Below, in pieces: positions 14,589-23,700 of a DNA stretch of 31,684 nt. Position 1 is the first letter of the stretch. Each line of letters opens with the position of its first letter. The DNA is from an uncultured Oscillospiraceae bacterium. GTDB lineage: Bacteria > Bacillota > Clostridia > Oscillospirales > Oscillospiraceae. The notes under the pieces are model-generated. The model worked only from the letters and a program-made list of their open reading frames with translations, was not told the DNA's origin and searched no databases. The translations under genes and the position numbers were made by a program. The stretch covers positions 1 through 31,684 of the forward strand of contig CAJTWF010000033.1 of assembly GCA_910579965.1 (NCBI GenBank), read 5' to 3'.

Positions 14589-15887
14589 ATGGTGACTGTC
14601 TGCTTTGCGCTGTTTTTCGCCATGGTGGCGGCCTGTCTGGCCGCCGGGTGGAGCGTGGCCTGGGCCCTGCTGGGGGGACTGGTCCTGTTCTGGCTGCTGG
14701 GCCTGCGCCTGGGCTTCACCTGGGGACAGCTGTGGGAGATGGCCTGGGCCAAGTGCCGGAAATCCCTGATCGTGGTGCGCATCATCCTCCTCATCGGCGT
14801 CATCACCGGAGTGTGGCGGTGCGGGGGGACCATCGCCTGCTGCATCGTGTGGGGCGTGGGCCTGGCGACGCCCCGGCTCTTTCTGGCCCTGGCCTTTCTG
14901 CTGTGCGCCGCCTTCAGCTACGTGCTGGGCACCTCCTACGGCGTCAGCAGCACCCTGGGGGTCATCCTCATGGCCCTGGCCCGGTCCGGGGGCGTGGACC
15001 CCGCCGTGGCCGCCGGGGTGATCCTCTCCGGGGTCTACTTCGGGGACCGGTGCTCCCCCGCCTCCTCGGCGGCCAGCCTGGTGGCGGCAGTGACGGGCAC
15101 GGACCTGTACCGGAACGTGGGCCGGATGCTGCGCACCGGGGCCCTGCCCACCCTCCTCACCCTGGGGGCCTACCTCGTCCTCTCCCAGCTCCACCCCCTC
15201 TCCCAGGTGGATGGGGCGGTGCTCTCCGCCCTCTCGGACCGGTTTGTCCTCTCCTGGTGGACCCTGCTGCCGGCGGCGGTGATGTTTCTGCTGCCCCTTC
15301 TCAAGGTCCCCATCCAGTGGACCATCCTCATCAGCTCCGGCCTCTCGGCGGTGATCGCCGCGCTGGTCCAGGGCTTTTCCCCGGCGGAGATCCTCTCCGC
15401 CGCCTGGGGCGGCTACCGCCCGGAGGACCCGGCCCTGGCGGCGGTCCTCTCCGGCGGGGGGATCACCAGCATGGCCTCCAGCTACGTGATCGTGGTGCTC
15501 ACGGGGCTGTATTCCGGCCTGCTGGAGGGCACGGGAGCGCTGGAGCCCCTCTCCGTCCGGGCCCGGGCCCTGGCGGACCGGACCGGCCGGTTTCCGGCCA
15601 TGATCGCGGTGTCCGTGCTGTGCGCGGCGGTGCTGTGCAACCAGGCGGTCACCAGCATGATGGGGGAGCAGGTGCTGGGCGGGGCCTATCAGGACCGGGA
15701 GGAGCTGGCTATGGACATCGAGAACTCCGGCATCCTCATCGCGGGGCTGATCCCCTGGTCCATCGCCTGCTCCATCCCCCTGGCCATGCTGGGGGCGGAC
15801 GCCTCCGCCCTGCCCTACGCCCTGCTGCTCTGGCTCATTCCCCTGTGCTACCTCTTTACCAAGAAGCGGTACTACAGCGCGGAGTAG
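14589..15887 (+). CDS. NhaC-family Na+/H+ antiporter-like transporter
   Basis: A 432-residue integral membrane protein with about ten to twelve hydrophobic helices from the first residue to near the C-terminus. The signature GVYFGDRCSPASSAASLVA (about 153-171) resembles the NhaC motif containing GD-x-x-SP. A second conserved segment reads SGGGITSMASSY (about 296). NhaC-type antiporters exchange Na+ for H+ across the cytoplasmic membrane; some relatives exchange organic acids or amines, so the substrate is not certain. It is translated just after the cysteine-rich protein. A GC-rich hairpin follows the stop. Confidence 0.8.
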   Translation: MVTVCFALFFAMVAACLAAGWSVAWALLGGLVLFWLLGLRLGFTWGQLWEMAWAKCRKSLIVVRIILLIGVITGVWRCGGTIACCIVWGVGLATPRLFLALAFLLCAAFSYVLGTSYGVSSTLGVILMALARSGGVDPAVAAGVILSGVYFGDRCSPASSAASLVAAVTGTDLYRNVGRMLRTGALPTLLTLGAYLVLSQLHPLSQVDGAVLSALSDRFVLSWWTLLPAAVMFLLPLLKVPIQWTILISSGLSAVIAALVQGFSPAEILSAAWGGYRPEDPALAAVLSGGGITSMASSYVIVVLTGLYSGLLEGTGALEPLSVRARALADRTGRFPAMIAVSVLCAAVLCNQAVTSMMGEQVLGGAYQDREELAMDIENSGILIAGLIPWSIACSIPLAMLGADASALPYALLLWLIPLCYLFTKKRYYSAE

Positions 15888-15920
15888 CGGCCTTCTTCTT
15901 GAAGGCGAAAGGCATCAACT

Positions 15921-15961
15921 GCCTGAACCCCATGCGCTGCAACGGCTTCTGGGGTTCAGGC
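15921..15961 (+). terminator. Stem-loop after the antiporter gene
   Basis: GCCTGAACCCC (15921-15931) pairs with GGGGTTCAGGC (15951-15961). There is no T-run, so it is a weak terminator or a structured 3' end. The preceding bases 15893-15915 (CCTTCTTCTTGAAGG...) distantly resemble the dispersed hairpin repeat, but too loosely to call a copy. Confidence 0.4.
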
Positions 15962-16054
15962 GGTGATTGGCGCGCAAGCGCTCCGGCTGGCCGGCTTTCA
16001 GTGCTATGCTTCTCTGCGTACAGCTGGACAAATCAAATTTGAAGGAGAAGATTT

Positions 16055-16381
16055 ATGTGTGATTTCAGCGTAAATGAAATGTTAGATATGCAGAAAAGGC
16101 TTCAGGATAAATACAGAGATAAATGGGAATCGCTTTCTCCTCAGGCAGGTAAGCACAAGCTGCTCTGGATGATAGGCGAAATTGGCGAAGTGATTGATCT
16201 TGTCAAAAAACACGGAGACATAAAAGCATCTCATGATGTGGAATTAAGAAAAGACCTTGTAGAAGAAATGGCTGATGTTCTTATGTATTACAATGATGTC
16301 ATGCTATGTTATGGAATATCTGCTGACGAATTAAAACAGGCGTATACTGCAAAGTTTGAAAGGAATATGACGCGTTGGTAA
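16055..16381 (+). CDS. MazG-like nucleotide pyrophosphohydrolase
   Basis: A 108-residue all-alpha protein with GAAGGAG before its ATG. The two metal-binding helices of the MazG fold are visible: EIGEV (about 42-46, ExxE) and EEMADVLMYYND (about 70-81, ExxxD). This family removes pyrophosphate from (d)NTPs and is often a house-cleaning enzyme. The gene is strikingly more AT-rich than both neighbours, with many AAA/GAA/TTA codons. The flanking gaps hold repeat-like DNA, so it was probably acquired horizontally. The exact substrate is not predictable from this short domain. Confidence 0.8.
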   Translation: MCDFSVNEMLDMQKRLQDKYRDKWESLSPQAGKHKLLWMIGEIGEVIDLVKKHGDIKASHDVELRKDLVEEMADVLMYYNDVMLCYGISADELKQAYTAKFERNMTRW

Positions 16382-16479
16382 CTTCCGGCTTATCGAGGAG
16401 CTTGCAGAATCAACATTGCCGCCAGCAACCGGCAGCATCCGCACGGGAGGAAACAGCAGCTATATCACCGCTTCTCAAG

Positions 16480-16520
16480 TTTTCTTTTGCGCCTTTTCTC
16501 TGTTCACAAAGAAAAGGATG
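16480..16520 (-). repeat. Dispersed A/T-rich hairpin repeat, inverted copy
   Basis: Read on the minus strand, CATCCTTTTCTTTGTGAACA and its partner AGAGAAAAGG pair over about 12 bp with one wobble around a 2-base loop, and CGCAAAAGAAAAC follows. The layout matches the copies at 6621-6660 and 24440-24473. The rest of the gap (16382-16479) holds a frame without a start, with no recognisable protein. Confidence 0.6.
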
Positions 16521-16544
16521 AGTACTAGACCCGCGAGGTGATTT

Positions 16545-17711
16545 ATGATTCAATTTTTAGCCCGGCGCTTCATCCGGGACTGTGACAATGTGGAGGACCC
16601 CGCCGTGCGCCGGGCCTACGGAGCCCTGTGCGGGTGCGTGGGCATCGGGCTGAACGTGCTGCTGTTTCTGGGGAAGCTGCTGGCGGGCCTGGCTACCGGG
16701 TCCGTGGCCGTGACGGCGGACGCGGTAAACAACCTCTCCGACGCGGGGTCCTCGGTGGTGACCCTGCTGGGGTTCAAGCTGGCGGCCAAGATCCCGGACC
16801 GGGACCACCCCTTCGGCCACGGGAGGATGGAGTACGTATCCGGTCTGGTGGTGTCCATGGCCATCATCCTCATGGGCGTGGAGCTGGCCCGGACCGCCCT
16901 GGAGCAGATCCTGCGCCCCAAGCCGGTGGACTTCACCCCCCTGGCCGCCGGGATTCTGCTGGTCTCCATTGCGGTGAAAACCTACATGGCCCTCTACAAC
17001 CGGTCCGTGGGGCGGCGCATCGGCTCCGCCGCCATGTCCGCCGCCGCCCGGGACAGCCTGGGGGACTGTCTGGCCACGGCGGCGGTGCTGCTGGGCGGGC
17101 TGGCGGGGCGGCTCTGGGACGTACACATCGACGGCTGGTGCGGCGGGGCGGTGGCCCTCTTTATCCTCTGGTCCGGCGTGGGCGCGGCCAAGGACACCAT
17201 TGACCCCCTGCTGGGCCAGCCGCCGTCTCCGGAGTTCGTGGCCCGGGTAAGGGAGCTGGCCCTCTCCTACCCGGAGATCATCGGGATCCATGACCTCATT
17301 GTCCACGACTACGGCCCCGGCCGCCGCATTATCTCCCTCCACGCCGAAGTGCCCGCCAGCGGGGATATCCTGGCCCTCCACGACGTGGTGGACGCCGCCG
17401 AGCGGCGGCTGGGGGAGGAGATGGGCTGTCTGGCCACCATCCACATGGACCCGGTGGTCCACGACGACGGCGCCACCCGGGAGGCCCGGGAGCGGGTGTC
17501 CGCCCTGGTGCGGCTCATTGACCCGGGCATCACCATCCACGACTTCCGCATGGTCCCCGGCCCCACCCACACCAAGCTGATCTTTGACGCGGAGGTGCCC
17601 TACCAGTGCTCCCTGCCGGACCAGGAGGTCCGGCGGCGCATCCAGGAGGGGGTGCCCACCCTGGACGGACGCTGGTCCGCTGTGGCGGAGGTGGAGAAGA
17701 GCTATGTTTAG
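16545..17711 (+). CDS. Cation diffusion facilitator metal exporter, probably manganese type
   Basis: A 388-residue CDF exporter with GAGGTG upstream of its ATG. It has six predicted transmembrane helices (about residues 28-215) and a cytoplasmic C-terminal region longer than usual, holding two ferredoxin-like stretches (about 225-300 and 312-385). The transport site reads Asn62-x3-Asp66 in helix 2 and Asp170-x3-Asp174 in helix 5, with HPFGHGRMEYVSG between. The N-D/D-D set is characteristic of manganese CDFs, whereas zinc exporters have a histidine in helix 5. It would export Mn2+ in exchange for protons. The specificity is inferred from these residues. A strong hairpin follows. Confidence 0.88.
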   Translation: MIQFLARRFIRDCDNVEDPAVRRAYGALCGCVGIGLNVLLFLGKLLAGLATGSVAVTADAVNNLSDAGSSVVTLLGFKLAAKIPDRDHPFGHGRMEYVSGLVVSMAIILMGVELARTALEQILRPKPVDFTPLAAGILLVSIAVKTYMALYNRSVGRRIGSAAMSAAARDSLGDCLATAAVLLGGLAGRLWDVHIDGWCGGAVALFILWSGVGAAKDTIDPLLGQPPSPEFVARVRELALSYPEIIGIHDLIVHDYGPGRRIISLHAEVPASGDILALHDVVDAAERRLGEEMGCLATIHMDPVVHDDGATREARERVSALVRLIDPGITIHDFRMVPGPTHTKLIFDAEVPYQCSLPDQEVRRRIQEGVPTLDGRWSAVAEVEKSYV

Positions 17712-17740
17712 CCGCCTCTCCTGAGGATTATCAGACAACA

Positions 17741-17782
17741 AATCCGCCGCAGAGGAGCCGGTACGCTCCTCTGCGGCGGATT
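17741..17782. terminator. Strong stem-loop between convergent genes
   Basis: A perfect 18-bp stem (17741-17758 with 17765-17782, AATCCGCCGCAGAGGAGC and its complement) around a 6-base loop. It lies between the convergent CDF and secreted-protein genes. The T-tract is short. The next bases (TTCAGCGTCTGTGAAT) resemble one end of the 31005 element, which may be chance. Confidence 0.7.
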
Positions 17783-17808
17783 GATTTCAGCGTCTGTGAA
17801 TAAAGGCC

Positions 17809-18636
17809 CTAAACGCCATCAAGAAAACAGATTTTTAAGTTCCTGATAATATCCATCATAATACTGAGGAAATCCGTCGTTGCCGCGCCCCCGTAAGCAT
17901 ACTGGTTTTTGATAAAAAACTGGTTGATTTTAGTCGGTATATCTGCGCTTGATAGTCCTTTTTCCTCGGCAAGCTGCTCACTGGAAGCAATATTTGTTTC
18001 AATCACACTTCCTTCGCTACCTAAAATAACCCCTTCATATCGTGAACGAATAATATTCAGCGCCTTTTCAATATCGGCAGAGTTCACATAGCTGCCATCA
18101 TCGGAAATAGGAGCCGATATCGGCGTGGCTGACTCAATTACTGTGGCAGGTGCTTGAGAAAAAAGTACTACCTTCCAAACGCCGTTTTCCTGCCCAAGGG
18201 TTACCAGGAAAAAGTTTACACCGTTGTAGAAATATTTGCTTTCCTTATTGGCAAGCATATCAACGCCTACTAAATAAAGTTTCAGGGCGTTATAAGTGTC
18301 AAAATAATCATTCGCATTTGTATAATCTAATAAGTCCTGGTTGTCTAGCTCAATAGCCGTTACAAGCTTTGCCGAAGTAATTGTGTGGAAACCCACACCG
18401 TTTTCGGCATTTTCTTTGCTATAGTAGAAGGAAATATTTTCCTGATAATCGCAATCAGGAGACAACGTTATGATTTTACCCCAGTCGTTATTATCCAACG
18501 CCTCAATGTACTCACGAATTGTATCCTGAGCATTTTGCGCAGAAACATCTGTAGCGTAGACAACAGGAGAAACCGTAAGAGCCCAAAAGGCTGCAAGAAA
18601 CAAAGACAAGACTCTTTTTACATGAAACTGCAACAT
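17809..18636 (-). CDS. Secreted protein of unknown function, AT-rich
   Basis: The start chosen is the ATG at 18636, preceded by GAAAGGCG, giving 275 residues; an ATG ten codons earlier is possible. A Sec signal peptide (MLQFHVKRVLSLFLAAFWAL, then cleavage after SPVVYA) leads into a soluble domain. That domain looks like an alpha/beta fold of the NTF2/SnoaL kind (QDTIREYIEALDNNDWGKII, then the FFLVTLGQENGVWKVVLF strands). No enzyme motif is recognised. Codon use is AT-rich, as in the MazG-like gene and unlike the GC-rich neighbours, suggesting acquisition. The final 25 residues may be altered by a frameshift: another frame reads GNDGFPQYYDGYYQELKN at the same place, so the natural C-terminus is uncertain. 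Confidence 0.7.
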   Translation of the reverse strand: MLQFHVKRVLSLFLAAFWALTVSPVVYATDVSAQNAQDTIREYIEALDNNDWGKIITLSPDCDYQENISFYYSKENAENGVGFHTITSAKLVTAIELDNQDLLDYTNANDYFDTYNALKLYLVGVDMLANKESKYFYNGVNFFLVTLGQENGVWKVVLFSQAPATVIESATPISAPISDDGSYVNSADIEKALNIIRSRYEGVILGSEGSVIETNIASSEQLAEEKGLSSADIPTKINQFFIKNQYAYGGAATTDFLSIMMDIIRNLKICFLDGV

Positions 18637-18739
18637 AACAAACGCCTTTCGTATCCTTTTTGTCAAGATTTTCTACATTCCGAATGCCATCCAACGGTCC
18701 GGCAGACCGGGTGCAGGGGGTTGACACAATGCCCGCCCC

Positions 18740-18771
18740 TGCACAGATCCTGCAAATTCCAGGTCTGTGCA
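18740..18771. repeat. Inverted repeat in intergenic region
   Basis: TGCACAGA (18740-18747) pairs with TCTGTGCA (18764-18771); CCTG and CAGG extend the stem with one bulged base. It lies between the secreted-protein gene and the ABC remnant. Its role is unknown. Confidence 0.4.
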
Positions 18772-18815
18772 ATTCTCCCAGATAACGTCTGTCCGATTGA
18801 TACGGATTAAGTCTC

Positions 18816-18976
18816 TTAACCGCCGTCCCCGCTGTCCATTCCGCCGCCCGCCAGCCGGCAGAACTCCCCTCCCATGGCCGTCAGCCGGTCCCCTGCTCCG
18901 CAATCCGCCCATGCTTTACCACAAAAACAGCGTCGTACTGCCGCATGTTTTCCTCTCGGCGGAGCTTCTCCGCGCC
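18816..18976 (-). pseudogene. Remnant of an ABC exporter C-terminus
   Basis: On the minus strand, one frame from about 18976 reads MRQYDAVFVVKHGRIAEQGT (18946 onward) and stops at 18881. A frame shifted at about that point continues DRLTAMGGEFCRLAGG and ends at 18816. Joined, they match the well-known end of ABC transporter ATPase domains (D-x-(I/V)FV-x-K-x-GRI-x-EQGT-x-EL-x-x-GG). Nothing of the Walker motifs or membrane part remains. It directly follows comM, separated by a small GC-rich hairpin. This is probably the 3' end of a deleted, frameshifted gene; the length upstream of the initial Met is uncertain. Confidence 0.55.
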
Positions 18977-18980
18977 CCGC

Positions 18981-20498
18981 CTATTTTCTCACAATATCCG
19001 CGTTCCGGTACTGGACCGCCTCCGCCAGATGGGAGACGGCAATGGCCTGCGCCCCCTCCAGGTCCGCGATGGTCCGGGCTACCCGCAGAATCCGGTCATG
19101 GCTCCTGGCGGTGAGGCCCATGCGCTGGAAGGCGCCTTGCAGCAGCCGCTCCCCGGCCTCGTCCAGCCGGCAGTGCTCCCCCACCATGGCCGGGGTCATC
19201 CGGGCGTTGCAGCTGACGGCCGTGCCCCGGAACCGCTCCGCCTGCCGGGCGCGGGCCTTGTCCACCCGGGCCTTGACGGCCTGGGAGCTCTCCGGCTTTT
19301 CCCGGCGGCGCATGGCCTCGAACTCCACCGAGGGCACCTCCACATAGAGGTCCATCCGGTCCAGCAGGGGCCCGGATATGCGGGAGGCGTACTTCTCCAC
19401 CGCCGCGTCGGTGCAGGTGCACCGGCCCGAGGGGTGGCCCCGCCAGCCGCACCGGCAGGGGTTCATGGCGCACACCATCATGAACCGGCTGGGCAGGCAG
19501 ACGCTGCCGGCGGCCCGGGTGATGGTCACCTCCCCGTCCTCCAGGGGCTGGCGGAGGACCTCCAGGGCCTCCCGGGAGAACTCCGGCAGCTCGTCCAGAA
19601 ACAGCACCCCGTTGTGGGCCAGGGAGATCTCCCCCGGCCGGGGGAAGGACCCGCCTCCGGCCAGGGCCACGGCGGACACGGTGTGGTGGGGGCTGCGGAA
19701 GGGGCGGCGGGTGAGCAGGGGATGGCGGCGGTCCGTCATGCCGGCCACGCTCCACACCTCCGTGGCCTCCAGGGCCTCCCGGCGGGTCATGTCCGGCAGG
19801 ATGGAGGGCAGGCGGCGGGCCATCATGGACTTGCCCGCCCCCGGGGAGCCGATGAGCAGGATGTTGTGTCCCCCGGCGGCGGCCACCTCCAGGGCCCGCT
19901 TCACCAGCTCCTGCCCCATGACCTCGGCAAAGTCGGGGCCCGTCAGGCCCTCCTCCTCCGGCTCCCAGGCCGGGGCCGGGGCGATGGGCCGTTCCCCCCG
20001 CAGGTGGGCCAGGAGCTGCCCCAGATCCGGCACCGGATACACGGTCAGATCCCCGGCCAGGGTGGCCTCGGCGGCGTTCTCCTCCGGCACGTACAGCTCC
20101 CGCACCCCCGCCCGGGCGGCGGCCATGGCCATGGGCAGGGTCCCGGTCACCGGCCGCAGGGCCCCGGTCAGGGACAGCTCCCCCAGAAAGGCGGCGGTCT
20201 CCGGCGGCGGCGGAACGTCCCCCTGGGCGGCCAGGATGCCCAGGAGAATGGGGAGATCGTAGAGGGTCCCCTCCTTGCGCAGGGCGGCGGGGGCCAGGTT
20301 GACGGTGATGCGGGACACGGGGAACCTGGCCCCGCAGGACCGGACCGCGGCCCGCACCCGCTCCCGGGCCTCCTTCACCGCCGCGTCGGGCAGGCCCACC
20401 ACGTCAAAGGCGGGCAGGCCCCCGGACAGGGCGCACTCCGCCGCCACCGGATATCCGGCGACGCCCTGGAGGCCCAGGGACGTGATTGTCACAACCAT
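18981..20498 (-). CDS. comM: YifB/ComM-family Mg chelatase-like AAA+ ATPase
   Basis: A 505-residue protein; the start is the ATG at 20498 with AAGGAG upstream, matching the family opening MVVTITSLGLQGV. The N-terminal ChlI-like domain covers about 20-140. The AAA+ core follows: Walker A GSPGAGKS (about 217-224), Walker B VLFLDELPEF, and the Cys-rich insertion CAMNPCRCGW...CTCTDA. The C-terminal domain (about 400-500) is of Mg-chelatase subunit type. ComM is a hexameric helicase that promotes branch migration during integration of DNA taken up by transformation. It carries its own extended -10 promoter, divergent from nifJ. Confidence 0.95.
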   Translation of the reverse strand: MVVTITSLGLQGVAGYPVAAECALSGGLPAFDVVGLPDAAVKEARERVRAAVRSCGARFPVSRITVNLAPAALRKEGTLYDLPILLGILAAQGDVPPPPETAAFLGELSLTGALRPVTGTLPMAMAAARAGVRELYVPEENAAEATLAGDLTVYPVPDLGQLLAHLRGERPIAPAPAWEPEEEGLTGPDFAEVMGQELVKRALEVAAAGGHNILLIGSPGAGKSMMARRLPSILPDMTRREALEATEVWSVAGMTDRRHPLLTRRPFRSPHHTVSAVALAGGGSFPRPGEISLAHNGVLFLDELPEFSREALEVLRQPLEDGEVTITRAAGSVCLPSRFMMVCAMNPCRCGWRGHPSGRCTCTDAAVEKYASRISGPLLDRMDLYVEVPSVEFEAMRRREKPESSQAVKARVDKARARQAERFRGTAVSCNARMTPAMVGEHCRLDEAGERLLQGAFQRMGLTARSHDRILRVARTIADLEGAQAIAVSHLAEAVQYRNADIVRK

Positions 20499-20538
20499 GG
20501 TCTCGCTCTCCTTCCTCTGCCCAAAAGAATTTTTTCCC

Positions 20539-20547
20539 ATTATACCA
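20539..20547 (-). promoter_or_regulatory. Extended -10 promoter of comM
   Basis: On the minus strand, TGGTATAAT (20547-20539) is a textbook extended -10. The -35 is poor, as is usual with this type. The start codon follows about 40 bases later. Confidence 0.55.
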
Positions 20548-20651
20548 CAAAAATCCGGGCCGCCCATTTGCGAAAATCGCCAAAAAAAGCCCCGCTTTTT
20601 GAGCCAATCGGAGAAAAAGAAAAAATTCCCCCCATTGGCGCAAACATAGCG

Positions 20652-20680
20652 TTTACAGCGGGGAAATTTCGTGCTATAGT
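20652..20680 (+). promoter_or_regulatory. Promoter of nifJ
   Basis: TTTACA (20652-20657) and TATAGT (20675-20680) at exactly 17-base spacing give a strong sigma-A-type promoter. Transcription would start near 20687, giving a leader of about 65 bases. Confidence 0.7.
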
Positions 20681-20752
20681 AGTTGACGTATGAGTACCTT
20701 GCTGTGTATTCACACCATGGCAGTATCAAATATTCAGGAGGAGCAAAAAACT

Positions 20753-23700
20753 ATGGCAAGAAAGTTCAAGTCCATGGACGGCAACAACGCGGCGGCGCAT
20801 GTATCCTATGCGTTTTCCGAGGTTGCGGCGATCTACCCGATCACCCCGTCCAGCCCCATGGCCGACCTGGTCGACCAGTGGTCCGCCAACGGCCTGAAGA
20901 ACATCTTCGGCACCCAGGTGAAGGTTGTCGAGATGCAGTCCGAGGCCGGCGCGGCCGGCGCGGTCCACGGCTCCCTGGGCGCCGGCGCTCTCACCAGTAC
21001 CTATACCGCCTCCCAGGGCCTGCTGCTGATGATCCCCAACATGTACAAGATCGCGGCCGAGCAGCTGCCCACCGTCTTCCATGTCTCCGCCCGTACCGTG
21101 TCCACCCACGCCCTGAACATCTTCGGCGATCACTCCGACGTGATGGCCTGCCGTCAGACCGGCTTTGCCATGCTGGCCGAGGGCAACGTTCAGGAGGTCA
21201 TGGACCTCTCCCCTGTGGCCCATCTGTCCGCCATCTCCGGCAAGGTGCCCTTCATCAACTTCTTTGACGGCTTCCGTACCAGCCACGAGATCCAGAAGGT
21301 GGCCGTGTGGGACTTCGAGGATCTGAAGGAGATGTGCGACATGGAGGCCGTGGAGGCCTTCCGCAGGCACGCCCTCAACCCCGAGCACCCCAACACCCGG
21401 GGCTCCCATGAGAACGGGGACATCTTCTTCCAGCACCGCGAGGCCTGCAACAAGTACTACGACGAGCTGCCCGCAGTCGTCGAGAAGTACATGGGCAAGA
21501 TCAATGAGAAGCTGGGCACCAACTACCAGCTCTTCAACTATTACGGCGCTCCCGACGCGGACCGCGTCATCATCGCCATGGGTTCCATCTGCGACGTGGC
21601 CGAGGAGGTCATCGACTACATGAACGCCCACGGCGAGAAGGTGGGCCTGGTGAAGGTCCGCCTCTACCGCCCCTTCGCCGCTGACAGGCTCCTCTCCGCC
21701 ATCCCCGCCACGGCCAAGAAGATCGCGGTTCTGGACCGCACCAAGGAGCCCGGCGCGCTGGGCGAGCCCCTGTATCTGGACGTGGTCTCCGCTCTGGCCA
21801 ACGCCGGCATGAACGACGTGAAGGTCATCGGCGGCCGCTACGGCCTGGGCTCCAAGGACACTCCTCCCTCCAGCGTGTTCGCTGTCTATGAGGAGCTCAA
21901 CGCCGCTCAGCCCCGCCGCCAGTTCACCATCGGCATTGTGGACGACGTCACCAACCTCTCCCTGCCCGAGAAGGAGGCCCCCAACACCGCCGCTGAGGGC
22001 ACCATCGAGTGCAAGTTCTGGGGTCTGGGCGGCGACGGCACGGTGGGCGCCAACAAGAACTCCATCAAGATCATCGGCGATCACACCGACAAGTATATCC
22101 AGGCCTACTTCCAGTACGACTCCAAGAAGACCGGCGGCGTGACCATCAGCCACCTGCGCTTCGGAGACAAGCCCATCCGCTCCCCCTACTATATCAACAA
22201 GGCCGACTTCGTGGCCTGCCACAACCCCTCCTATGTCACCAAGGGCTTCAAGATGGTCAACGACGTCAAGCCCGGCGGCGTGTTCATGATCAACTGCCAG
22301 TGGGACTTCGAGGAGCTCAGCCACCACCTGAACGCCGAGGCCAAGCAGTATATCGCCAAGAACAACATCCAGCTCTACACCATCAACGCCATTGACCTGG
22401 CCGCCAAGATCGGCATGGGCAAGCGCACCAACACCATCCTTCAGTCCGCCTTCTTCACCCTGGCCAAGGTCATGGGCCAGGCCGAGGCCATCCAGTACAT
22501 GAAGGATGCCGCCACCAAGAGCTACTCCAAGAAGGGCGAGGACGTGGTGAAGATGAACCACGAGGCCATCGACGCCGGCGCCACCGCCTTTGTGAAGATC
22601 GACGTGCCCGCCGACTGGGCCAACGCCGCGGACGAGAAGGCCGGACACGAGCTGGCCGGCAAGCCCGAGCTGGTCACCATGGTCAAGGAGATCCTGGAGC
22701 CCGTGGGCCGCATGGACGGCGACAGCCTGCCTGTCAGCGTCTTCGTGCCCCATGTGGACGGCCAGTTCGAGCTGGGCGCCTCCGCCTACGAGAAGCGGGG
22801 CGTGGCCGTGTCCGTGCCCACCTGGGATCCGGACAAGTGCATCCAGTGCAACACCTGCGCCTATGTCTGCCCCCACGCCACCATCCGCGCCTACGCCCTC
22901 ACCGAGGAGGAGGTCAAGAACGCTCCCGAGGGCCTCAAGACCGCGCCTGTCAAGGCCGGCAAGGGCAAGGGCGTGTACACCTACGCCATCGGCGTGAGCC
23001 CCCTGGACTGCATGGGCTGCGGCGTGTGCGTGGAGGCCTGCCTCGCCAAGGATAAGGCCATCAAGATGGTGCCCCAGGAGAGCGAGGCCGCCCAGGCCAA
23101 GGTCTGGGATTACCTGGTCAAGACCGCTCCCAAGGCGGACATGCAGGACAACACCGTCAAGGGCAGCCAGTTCAAGCAGCCCTACCTGGAGTTCTCCGGC
23201 TCCTGCGCCGGCTGCGCCGAGACCAGCTATGCCCGTCTGGTGACCCAGCTGTTCGGCGACCGGATGTATATCTCCAACGCCACCGGCTGCTCCTCCATCT
23301 GGGGCGGACCGGCTGCCACCAGCCCCTACTGCACCAACGCCGAGGGCAAGGGTCCCGCATGGTGCAACAGCCTGTTCGAGGATAACGCCGAGCACGGCCT
23401 GGGCATGTATGTCGGCCAGAAGGCCGTGCGCAACGCCCTGGCTGAGGAGACCAAGGCCCTCATCGCTGTGGAGTGGGCCTATCAGCCCCTGAAGGATGCC
23501 GCTCAGAAGTGGCTGGACACCATGGAGGACGGCGAGGCCAACCAGGCCGCCACCAAGGAGTATATTGCCCTGCTGGAGGAGAGCCTGCTGACGCTGGATC
23601 AGAATGAGGCCTTCCTGAACAGCCCCAAGGGCGCAGAAGTCTTTGGCGATAAGCGCGACGCTATGCTGGCCCACGTGAAGGAGCTGAAGGCCTCCGGCGA

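Noticed and set aside
16382..16479. Remnant gene after the MazG-like gene
   Set aside because: A frame is open, but the translation resembles no family and appears to be part of repeat-like intergenic DNA.
18721..18726. TTGACA as a promoter -35
   Set aside because: No acceptable -10 hexamer lies 16-19 bases downstream, and there is no plus-strand gene there.
20690..20752. N-terminal extension of nifJ from the ATG at 20690
   Set aside because: The predicted transcript starts at about 20687, leaving no ribosome binding site; the family N-terminus begins at 20753.
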